IMG/VR virus record: IMGVR_UViG_3300046794_000149
Location: 1 to 23,378 of that record
DNA length: 23,378 nucleotides
From: a virus
Reading direction: 5' to 3' (one strand)
Part shown: positions 1 to 5,854 of the stretch, in pieces
Layout: each line of letters begins with the position of its first letter
Position numbering within the stretch: position 1 is the first letter of the stretch
Notes under the pieces: model-generated
The model's database searches: none
The model's input: only the letters and a program-made list of their open reading frames with translations
Told to the model about the DNA's origin: nothing
Position numbers and translations under genes: made by a program

Positions 1-7
1 AACAGGT

Positions 8-66
8 TTCACCTAATTAGTCATTAGTCGTTAGGTGAACTAAATAATGATTTTATGACACCTAAC
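8..66. repeat. Interlocking inverted repeats in the leader
   Basis: Bases 8-16 (TTCACCTAA) and 31-39 (TTAGGTGAA) form a perfect 9-bp inverted repeat with a 14-base loop. The right arm, read as 30-37 (GTTAGGTG), also pairs perfectly over 8 bp with 59-66 (CACCTAAC), so two hairpins compete for it. The loop contains a tandem 7-mer ATTAGTC at 16-22 and 23-29. The 15 bases at 16-30 match 80-94, the left part of the next terminator, at 13 of 15 positions. This could be a protein-binding operator or an RNA leader with alternative folds; the sequence does not decide between them. Confidence 0.5.
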
Positions 67-89
67 ATTTTTATATTCAATTAGTTATG

Positions 90-118
90 AGTCGACCAGC
101 AAAGGCCGACTTTTTTAT
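90..118 (+). terminator. Intrinsic terminator of upstream transcription
   Basis: AGTCG (90-94) pairs with CGACT (107-111). Inside this, CC (96-97) pairs with GG (104-105) after one mismatch, leaving a six-base loop. The 3' arm runs into T-rich bases 111-120. It reads in the + direction, so it probably ends transcription entering from left of the window. The stem is short with one internal mismatch, so it may be weak or conditional. Confidence 0.5.
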
Positions 119-215
119 TTTAGTAATAATTTGGTAATAACACCAAATAAAGCAGTAAAACAAAGTAAAGTAAAGGCATCAGCAAGACAATGCAAAAGTA
201 TGCGCCGATGTTATT

Positions 216-239
216 TTTTGAATAGTCCCGTCCCCACCA
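216..239 (+). other. Fragment resembling a tRNA 3' end (possible att core)
   Basis: Bases 216-239 read like the 3' end of a tRNA: a TTTGAAT T-loop, AGTCC as the 3' half of a T stem, CGTCCCC as a 3' acceptor strand, a discriminator A and then CCA. The complementary 5' halves (GGGGACG acceptor and GGACT T-stem arm) are not found upstream, so this is not a complete tRNA. Such 3' fragments are typical of integrase attachment cores or captured host DNA, but no integrase gene lies in the window. Chance resemblance is possible. Confidence 0.25.
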
Positions 240-258
240 ACAAACGGTCTTAAAAAGT

Positions 259-290
259 AAAAGCCGAGACAGTGCTAAACCCCGGCTTTT
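259..290. terminator. Terminator-like hairpin, possibly bidirectional
   Basis: AAAAGCCG (259-266) and CGGCTTTT (283-290) are perfect complements with a 16-base loop. On the + strand the stem is followed by GATTTCG, a poor T-run. On the - strand it is followed by ACTTTTTAAG, a better one. It stands about 70 bases before the first gene, and 20 bases after the tRNA-3'-end-like fragment, a spacing common for tRNA gene terminators. Confidence 0.45.
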
Positions 291-325
291 GATTTCGTCT
301 TATGTATTAGCTCAAAAACGCAATA

Positions 326-358
326 CAAAGGTAAACAAAAAAATTTTTAATAAACAAA
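326..358 (-). promoter_or_regulatory. Possible Bacteroidota-type promoter pointing left
   Basis: Read on the - strand, bases 333-326 are TACCTTTG, matching the Bacteroidota -7 consensus TAnnTTTG. Bases 358-355 are TTTG, matching the -33 element, with a 21-base spacer. Transcription would start near 319-320 and meet the 259-290 hairpin after about 60 bases, giving a short RNA of unknown function. The region is A/T rich, so a chance match is plausible. No comparable + strand match was found in the leader, so the promoter of the late genes may lie left of the window. Confidence 0.22.
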
Positions 359-976
359 ATGGGCGTGCAAACGACTGCCAAGATTATTCTGGTGCCAATA
401 GAAAGCATCAAGGAAAATCCTGCCAACCCACGGATAATCAAAGATGAAAAATTCCGCAAGCTGGTAGACTCCATTCAGAATTTCCCTGAAATGATGGAAC
501 TGCGCCCCATCATCATTGACGAAAATAACACGGTGCTCGGTGGCAATATGCGCCTGAAAGCATTGAAGGAATTGGGCATAAAGGAAGCGCCGGTCATCTA
601 TGCAAAAGATTTAACTGAAGTACAGAAAAAGGAATTCATCATAAAGGACAACCTGCCATTCGGGGAATGGGATTGGGAAATGATTGCCACTGAATGGGAC
701 GCCGCTACGATTGAAGAGTGGGGTTTGGATTTACCGGGGTTCGATGTAAACATTGATGAGATGGGCGATGATTTTTCATTGCCTGATGGCGGCAAAGGGA
801 CACTCCAACAAATCACTTTCATACTGGCAGACGCGCAGGCTGAGCAAATAAAAAATGCTATTGAGGAAATAAAACAGACTGAAGAATATAAGTACTGTGA
901 AACATTTGGCAATGAAAATACCAATGGCAATGCACTCTATCTAATAGTAATGCAATGGGCAGAGCAAAGGAAATAA
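359..976 (+). CDS. ParB-like nuclease-fold (ParB/Srx) protein
   Basis: This 205-aa protein begins with a ParB/sulfiredoxin-type domain (about residues 8-105). The first ParB box is seen as VPIESIKENPANPR, and the second as VLGGNMRLKALKELG, a GGN-x-R version of the GxxR nucleotide-binding motif. No helix-turn-helix partition domain follows; the C-terminal 90 residues are acidic and unlike chromosomal ParB, so a role in DNA partition is unlikely. In phages such stand-alone ParB-fold proteins often neighbour DNA-modifying enzymes, and here the next gene is Mom-like and overlaps by 22 bases, implying a joint role. The ATG at 359 follows an A/T-rich leader without Shine-Dalgarno sequence. The fold is fairly sure; the biochemical activity is not known. 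Confidence 0.8.
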   Translation: MGVQTTAKIILVPIESIKENPANPRIIKDEKFRKLVDSIQNFPEMMELRPIIIDENNTVLGGNMRLKALKELGIKEAPVIYAKDLTEVQKKEFIIKDNLPFGEWDWEMIATEWDAATIEEWGLDLPGFDVNIDEMGDDFSLPDGGKGTLQQITFILADAQAEQIKNAIEEIKQTEEYKYCETFGNENTNGNALYLIVMQWAEQRK

Positions 977-1635
977 TCGTGAAAGTAATCCCTGCGCAAA
1001 TAGCCAATGAATTTGTGAAGGAGCACCACTACAGCGGGAAGGTTGTGCCGAATAGCAAATTACACTTTGGCGCTTTCCTGAATGGCAAGTTGCACGGCGT
1101 TTTGTCCTATGGCAGTCCTATGGTCAAAAGCAAAGTATTACCATTAGTTCAGCCGTCACTATGGAATGAAATGCTAGAGCTTAACCGCATGGTATTTAAT
1201 GACTACTTACCACGGTACAGCGAAAGCAGGTGTATTGCTATTTCAATAAGACTTATAAAAAAGAACGCGCCTCACATTAAATGGATACTGTCCTTTAGTG
1301 ATGGGACGCAATGCGGGGACGGTACAATATACAGAGCGAGCGGCTTTGTCTTAACTGGTGTAAAAAAAAATAAGGGGCAAAGGGTTGATGAAAAAACTGG
1401 TGAAGTATTTAGTGAAATGACTTTCAAGGCGCATCGTCCTAACCAGATGGATTATTGGGATTCATTAAAACTTTTAACAGGCTACCAATTGCGCTACATT
1501 TTTTTGATTGACAAAAGCTGCAAAATAACTGTCCCCATCATCCCCTTTTCAAAAATTGATGAGATGGGCGCAGGAATGTATAAGGGGAGGAATATTCCAA
1601 TAGCCGAAAGGCAAAAACAGGCGGGTATAGCATAA
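955..1635 (+). CDS. Mom-like DNA adenine modification protein
   Basis: This 226-aa protein resembles the Mom family, GNAT-fold enzymes that in phage Mu convert adenine in DNA to N6-methylcarbamoyl-adenine and shield it from restriction. Family-type motifs in order are HHYSGK near residues 24-29, FGAFLNGKLHGVLSYGSP, the LNRMV segment, SFSDGTQCGDGTIYRASGF, and HRPNQMDYWD. The length is close to Mu Mom. The ATG at 955 overlaps the ParB-like gene by 22 bases; a GTG at 979, three bases after that gene's stop, is an alternative start. The stop codon lies inside the downstream tRNA gene. No Com-like translational activator is visible. Family membership comes from recognised motifs, not a database search, and the modified base has not been determined. 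Confidence 0.75.
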   Translation: MGRAKEIIVKVIPAQIANEFVKEHHYSGKVVPNSKLHFGAFLNGKLHGVLSYGSPMVKSKVLPLVQPSLWNEMLELNRMVFNDYLPRYSESRCIAISIRLIKKNAPHIKWILSFSDGTQCGDGTIYRASGFVLTGVKKNKGQRVDEKTGEVFSEMTFKAHRPNQMDYWDSLKLLTGYQLRYIFLIDKSCKITVPIIPFSKIDEMGAGMYKGRNIPIAERQKQAGIA

Positions 1636-1692
1636 TGGTAGTGCGATGGACTTCCAGTCCGTTGGTGGCAGTTCGATTCTGACCTACCCGCT
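1621..1692 (+). tRNA. tRNA-Gly (anticodon UCC), imperfect T stem
   Basis: The acceptor stem GCGGGTA (1621-1627) pairs perfectly with TACCCGC (1685-1691), with T1692 as discriminator. The D arm is GCA/TGC (1630-1632, 1642-1644) around a TAATGGTAG loop. The anticodon stem is 1646-1650/1658-1662 with loop CTTCCAG, anticodon TCC at 1653-1655. A four-base variable loop (1663-1666) is followed by T stem GGCAG (1667-1671), loop TTCGATT, and CTGACC (1679-1684), which pairs fully only if A1682 is bulged. CCA is not encoded. The first 15 bases are also the last codons of the Mom-like gene. The bulge leaves it uncertain whether this tRNA is functional. Confidence 0.8.
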
Positions 1693-1697
1693 CAATG

Positions 1698-1719
1698 TAA
1701 ACAATGGATAAACAATGGA
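1698..1719 (+). repeat. Tandem 11-bp repeat over the small terminase start
   Basis: TAAACAATGGA occurs twice head to tail, at 1698-1708 and 1709-1719. The second copy carries the ATG (1715) of the small terminase gene. The first copy carries an ATG at 1704 in another frame that opens only a 13-codon reading frame. A further ATG at 1695 is followed at once by TAA. Duplication of the initiation region is the simplest explanation. Confidence 0.75.
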
Positions 1720-2101
1720 ACGTGGAGGCAGACCGCAAAACTTGAAAAAGTGGAAACCTGGTCAATCTGGTAACAAGAACGGAAGGCCAAAAAAGATACC
1801 ACTGTTAAAGGAATTGCTCGCCAATGTTTTAGGCGAACAAAAGGAGGGCAAGAGCGCAGCGGAAGTAATACTGATGAGGCTAAGGGCGAAAGCAATTCAG
1901 GGAGATGTTCGCGCCGCTGAGTTATTACTGGACAGAGCATACGGCAAAGCTAAACAAGAGGTGCAATTCAATTTGGAAGACAATAGGAAGATGGTCGCTG
2001 ATTTATTCCCATTGGATGAAGAGTATCAAAAGACATTGCAAAGAGAAGCTGAAGAGAAAGCAAAAGAATTAGAATCTCATACTGATGAGACTAACGGATA
2101 A
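1715..2101 (+). CDS. Probable small terminase subunit (DUF5681-like)
   Basis: This 128-aa protein starts with a basic motif, GGRPQNLKKWKPGQSGNKNG then RPKK (residues 4-27). This matches the KWKPGQSGNPxGRPK signature of DUF5681 proteins, which commonly sit directly before large terminase genes. Residues 30-85 include AAEVILMRLRAKAIQGDVRAAELLLDRAYG, a helical section typical of these proteins. The C-terminal tail is strongly charged and Glu/Lys rich. Position immediately before the large terminase supports a role in recognising phage DNA for packaging. The start at 1715 preserves the basic N-terminus and follows an A-rich leader. The specific DNA-recognition function is inferred from family and position. 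Confidence 0.75.
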   Translation: MERGGRPQNLKKWKPGQSGNKNGRPKKIPLLKELLANVLGEQKEGKSAAEVILMRLRAKAIQGDVRAAELLLDRAYGKAKQEVQFNLEDNRKMVADLFPLDEEYQKTLQREAEEKAKELESHTDETNG

Positions 2102-2106
2102 ATTTT

Positions 2107-3501
2107 ATGAGAGGGGACGTTTTAAAACTGGGAGTAGTATCAATGTTAGTTCATAGCGGCATTGCATGCTACTTCCTTTTTTTTTCTGCTATGAGTGACA
2201 GGGTAATTAATGCAAACTTAACTCACCTGCATAGATCTTTTGTCGAGGACAAAACAGGTGCTTTACTGGAAGGCAGTAGCCGTTCGCGTAAAACATGGAG
2301 CAGTATAGATTTTATTATCTACTTGACCAGCCATGTTAGTTCAGACTGGACTATCAACATCATAAAAGAAACTTACAACAGTTTTAAGACCACGCTTTAC
2401 GATGACTTCAATAGGCGGCTACCTATGGCCGGTATCCAATCACCATTTGCAGATAAGCAGGAGGTCAAAACGTTTAAGCTATACGGCAACAAAATAAATT
2501 TACTCGGGGCAGAAAATGAAAGTGTGTTCTCTGGCAACTCATGCGACATAGCCTACTTCAATGAAATGTTAGACATATCGCAAAACGTTTTTGATGACAC
2601 CGAGCAACGATGCAGGCGCTTCTGGTGGGGTGATTACAATCCCAAATTTACTGAACATTGGGTTTATGACAAGGTAGGCAACCGCAAGGACGTCTCTTTT
2701 CTAAAGACGACATTCAAGGACAATCCCTATATAACTAAAAATGAGCGGAGGAAGATTTTAAGTTATCAGTCAGTTAGCCAGTGCGCAGTATATGGAAAAG
2801 TCTTGATTGATAAAAAACTGGAAGCCAACCAAGCCATCGCGTATTGTAAGACTTATGCCATAAAGAAAAATGTAGATAAGTATTCAATTGAAGAGTTAAT
2901 CGAATTATTACACTGTGTAAAAAACGAAAATGAAGGAACTGCGGATGATTATCGATGGAACGTTTACGGTCTTGGTCTGCGCACTGCCCCTGAAGGTCTG
3001 ATATTCCAACATGTCACATGGCTGAAGGAATTCCCATCGGCATGCGAGCGAGTATTTTATGGCAGTGACTTAGGGTATACCAACAGCCCGTCCACGATTG
3101 TTAAGTGTGGCGTTATTGGAAACAATCTTTACTTAGAAAAGAAATTTTACCAGCCTACCCCCTCTTGCAATGAATATGTGCCAGCGGTCCGCGAGCATGT
3201 AGGTGCAAATAATTTATTGGTGATGGATAGCGCAGACGCGCTCGGCTTTATTATGGAATGTCGTAAGGCAAAATTAAAAGTTATGCCAGTGACCAAGTTC
3301 AATGGCTCAATTAAGTACGGCATCTCACTACTTAAAAAGTACAAAATCCATTTAGTGGATTGTCCCGAGTGGCGCAAGGAACAAGGGCAATACATCTATA
3401 GAGTAGTAAATGGAATCAGGTTGGATGAACCCATAGATGACTTCAATCATTTGTGGGACGCTGCCAGATATGCAGCCTTAGTAAACTTAATACGGGTATA
3501 G
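2107..3501 (+). CDS. terL: Large terminase subunit (packaging ATPase-nuclease)
   Basis: The motor protein pumps and cuts phage DNA. With the 2107 start, the Walker A-like motif is GSSRSRKT (56-63), Walker B-like is CDIAYFNEM (146-154), and the RNase H-like nuclease acids are D321 in GSDLGYTN, D374 in VMDSAD, and D445/D451 in DDFNHLWDAARYA. Three oddities stand out. Walker A has Arg61 where glycine is expected (CGT; GGT would be one base away at 2287). About 50 residues (221-274) are inserted between KILSYQ and EGTADDYRWNVYGLGLR, which I expect to be nearly contiguous. The first 28 residues are hydrophobic and unlike a terminase start, so ATG 2191 (MSDRVIN) may be the true start; 2107 is listed because it gives the usual tight gene spacing. 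Confidence 0.9.
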   Translation: MRGDVLKLGVVSMLVHSGIACYFLFFSAMSDRVINANLTHLHRSFVEDKTGALLEGSSRSRKTWSSIDFIIYLTSHVSSDWTINIIKETYNSFKTTLYDDFNRRLPMAGIQSPFADKQEVKTFKLYGNKINLLGAENESVFSGNSCDIAYFNEMLDISQNVFDDTEQRCRRFWWGDYNPKFTEHWVYDKVGNRKDVSFLKTTFKDNPYITKNERRKILSYQSVSQCAVYGKVLIDKKLEANQAIAYCKTYAIKKNVDKYSIEELIELLHCVKNENEGTADDYRWNVYGLGLRTAPEGLIFQHVTWLKEFPSACERVFYGSDLGYTNSPSTIVKCGVIGNNLYLEKKFYQPTPSCNEYVPAVREHVGANNLLVMDSADALGFIMECRKAKLKVMPVTKFNGSIKYGISLLKKYKIHLVDCPEWRKEQGQYIYRVVNGIRLDEPIDDFNHLWDAARYAALVNLIRV

Positions 3502-3515
3502 GTTTAAAATCGGTT

Positions 3516-3737
3516 ATGAAATTAAAAACCGGAAAACAAAAGTTAAAGCATGGCACCACTAAATTAATTAAGCGGTTCGCATGGCTGCCCATTAACATAA
3601 ATGGAGATTTTATTTGGTTAGAGAAGTATGAAGTTTTGCGTGCGTATATAGGAACATCATATACGGTATCAATTGAGAACAAGCCCGCCACATTTATAAT
3701 TTTCAAATGGATAACGTTATCCAAACGGACTATTTAA
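3516..3737 (+). CDS. Small conserved-type protein between terminase and portal
   Basis: This 73-aa basic protein begins MKLKTGKQKLKHGTTKLIKR. Its aromatic core includes FAWLPININGDFIWLEKYEV, followed by a strand-rich end. I chose the ATG at 3516, 14 bases after the terminase stop; an upstream ATG at 3453 would lie inside the terminase gene and add only shadow sequence. The portal gene starts two bases after its stop. I cannot name a domain. Its fixed place between terminase and portal suggests a packaging or portal accessory role, but that is inference from position only. Confidence 0.6.
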   Translation: MKLKTGKQKLKHGTTKLIKRFAWLPININGDFIWLEKYEVLRAYIGTSYTVSIENKPATFIIFKWITLSKRTI

Positions 3738-3738
3738 T

Positions 3739-5121
3739 GTGAAAGATTCATTGGAGGGATGGGAGAATTTGGCAAGCGCTGACTACCTCCTAGACAAGTA
3801 TAACAACCATATCGGTGTCACCCATTTATCCTTATCTGGTGGAGAGGATTATTTTTTTGATTTGAAATGTGAAAAGGATTATCTGAGAGCTTACAGAGAA
3901 TGCGCACCTTTCAAAGCCGTAGTAGGTAAACGAGCCAAGGCATTTAACACCGGGACGATTGACGTTTACAATTCCAACAGCGATAATAAAGGCAGTGGCG
4001 CAGAAGCAAAATCAATTCGCAATGTAATAGCAAAGCCAAATATACTACAGACGCAGAAGCAATTTTTCTCTCAGTTAAATCACTATGTAGATATTTTTGG
4101 CTACGTGCCTATCCTGCGCATGCGCCCCACTGGTATGGTGGACGAACTCACTTCACTATGGAATATACCGCCGTGGTTGTTTGACTTAGACTATACGCGC
4201 AGGTGGTTAAAGGAAAAAAACATAAGCGGCATTTATAAAGATTACTTTATTTTTTGGAACGGTGAACGGATTAAATTAAAGTTTGACGACATTTTTTTTA
4301 TTTATGACGATGGTATAGGCACCGATTATGACGCAGAGTTAACCATACCAGATAGTCGTTTAGTATCGCTCGAATACCCCATCTCGAATATTGTTGCTGC
4401 ATACAAAGCGCGCAACACACTGATAACTAAGCGCGGCGCTATCGGCATACTTTCCAATGGTGCGAAAGACCAAGCAGGTGTAATCCCCTTAGACCTTGAC
4501 GAAAAGAAAAAGCTACAAACTGATTTTAAGCGCTACGGATTAATCGGTCAACCCTTCCAAATAATAATAAGCGATGCAAATCTCCAATGGCAGCAAATGG
4601 GATTCCCTACTGCCGACCTAATGCTGTTCGAGGAAATTGATGACGACATCAATAGGCTATGTGATGGCTACGGATGGCCGGTGGAGTTAATGTCGCGGAC
4701 GAAGGACGTAACCTTTGACAATAAAAAGCAGGCGATGAAGTCTGCCTACCGCGACACTATAATACCTGAGAGTGATTCACGCCTAGAGCAATTTACCAGC
4801 GGCGTAGTAAGTGAAGGAGCAAACTTATATGTGTGGAGTGACTTCACAAAAGTTGAAGTACTGCAAGAGGATAAAAAACTTGTGGCAGACACGCGCTCAA
4901 CCATGAGTTCAACAGCCGAGAAGGAATACAAAGCCGGACTAATAACGAAGAACCGATGGCTTGAATTAATTGGTGAAGAGAAAAACCCAGACCCAGAATT
5001 TGAAAAATACTACGATGAACAACCAGAACAACAAACACAACCCGGACAACCTGGTCAACCAGAACAACCAGCAACACCCGAAGATAAAAGCGTTGAGGCT
5101 GAAAGCAAGACCAATAAATAA
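3739..5121 (+). CDS. Portal protein (HK97-like)
   Basis: This 460-aa protein is the likely dodecameric portal through which DNA enters the capsid. Supporting segments are QFFSQLNHYVDIFGYVPILR (core wing and stem), the RLVSLEYPISNIVAAYKARNTL segment, QWQQMGFPTADLMLFEEIDD, and DINRLCDGYGWPVELMS followed by TFDNKKQAMKSAYRDTIIPE, a pattern usual in portals just before the clip and crown regions. Length fits the family. Translation must start at GTG 3739, since no ATG precedes the conserved part in this frame. The final 35 residues are low-complexity Gln/Pro (QTQPGQPGQPEQP), probably disordered. Upstream terminase and downstream protease confirm the call. Confidence 0.88.
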   Translation: MKDSLEGWENLASADYLLDKYNNHIGVTHLSLSGGEDYFFDLKCEKDYLRAYRECAPFKAVVGKRAKAFNTGTIDVYNSNSDNKGSGAEAKSIRNVIAKPNILQTQKQFFSQLNHYVDIFGYVPILRMRPTGMVDELTSLWNIPPWLFDLDYTRRWLKEKNISGIYKDYFIFWNGERIKLKFDDIFFIYDDGIGTDYDAELTIPDSRLVSLEYPISNIVAAYKARNTLITKRGAIGILSNGAKDQAGVIPLDLDEKKKLQTDFKRYGLIGQPFQIIISDANLQWQQMGFPTADLMLFEEIDDDINRLCDGYGWPVELMSRTKDVTFDNKKQAMKSAYRDTIIPESDSRLEQFTSGVVSEGANLYVWSDFTKVEVLQEDKKLVADTRSTMSSTAEKEYKAGLITKNRWLELIGEEKNPDPEFEKYYDEQPEQQTQPGQPGQPEQPATPEDKSVEAESKTNK

Positions 5122-5161
5122 TTTGTCTGGCAGCTTCATTGACGCGGAGGGGAACCTTCAC

Positions 5162-5854
5162 ATGTTAGACTTAAGACTTTCAGTAGTCAGTGAGGAAGAG
5201 CGTATTGTAGAAGGTTACATGGCGGTGTTCGGTGTGAAAGATATTTGCGGAGAGACTTGCGTTAAGGGATGCTTTAAAAAATCCATCCGCGAGCGCGGAC
5301 CTGATAGCGATTCAAAATATAAAATCGTAATGCTCTGGCAACATATTCTGTCAGAACCCATCGGGCAGTTCCTTGAACTTAAGGAAGATAACTATGGCCT
5401 ATACTTCAAAGCGAAGTTAGACCCCATCCCTACCGCTGACAGGTGCTTAGTACAAATTAAATCCGGCACCATCAACCAATTCAGTTTTGGCTATGAATAT
5501 GTCTGGGACAAGGTGCGCTATGATGAAGCGACAGACTCAATAATGTTGCTAGAGGTTGAACTATACGAGGGCAGCGCGGTAACCATTGGATGCAATATGG
5601 AAACCTATGCAATTAAATCCGCTGAAGATATTGTCACCGCTAAGGAGAATCTGGACTATGAGACAGATGATTTCATAAAAACTTTACCACGGGTAAAGCA
5701 ATTAGAATTAAGACAATTGATAACTAAACATATATCACTTGCACGTATTGAGCCGAAGCGAGCAAAACTTAAATCACTCAAAACAAAACAAGCCGATCAA
5801 GTTCTGGTGGAGATTGGTGGTTATAAATTAAACGTAAACGAATTCAAAAGATGA
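5162..5854 (+). CDS. HK97-family prohead serine protease
   Basis: With the ATG at 5162 this is a 230-aa protein starting MLDLRLSV, then the family pattern IVEGYMAVFG, catalytic His61 in MLWQHILSEPIGQ, catalytic Ser108 in INQFSFGYEY, and an acidic third site around LLEVELYEGSAVT (130-142). These proteases mature the capsid by cleaving the scaffold domain of the capsid protein encoded next. The reading frame stays open back to 4970, inside the portal gene, with ATGs at 4970 and 5015; that stretch is Gln/Asn-rich and mirrors the portal tail in another frame, so I consider it a shadow. A TTG at 5123, just after the portal stop, is another possible start. The stop overlaps the capsid start by four bases (ATGA). 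Confidence 0.87.
   Translation: MLDLRLSVVSEEERIVEGYMAVFGVKDICGETCVKGCFKKSIRERGPDSDSKYKIVMLWQHILSEPIGQFLELKEDNYGLYFKAKLDPIPTADRCLVQIKSGTINQFSFGYEYVWDKVRYDEATDSIMLLEVELYEGSAVTIGCNMETYAIKSAEDIVTAKENLDYETDDFIKTLPRVKQLELRQLITKHISLARIEPKRAKLKSLKTKQADQVLVEIGGYKLNVNEFKR

Noticed and set aside
190-225. Short frame MQKYAPMLFFE (11 codons) in the leader
   Set aside because: Too short and overlapping the tRNA-like fragment; no evidence of coding.
150-239. A complete tRNA ending at 239
   Set aside because: No 5' acceptor strand (GGGGACG) or T-stem partner is found upstream, so only a 3' fragment is supported.
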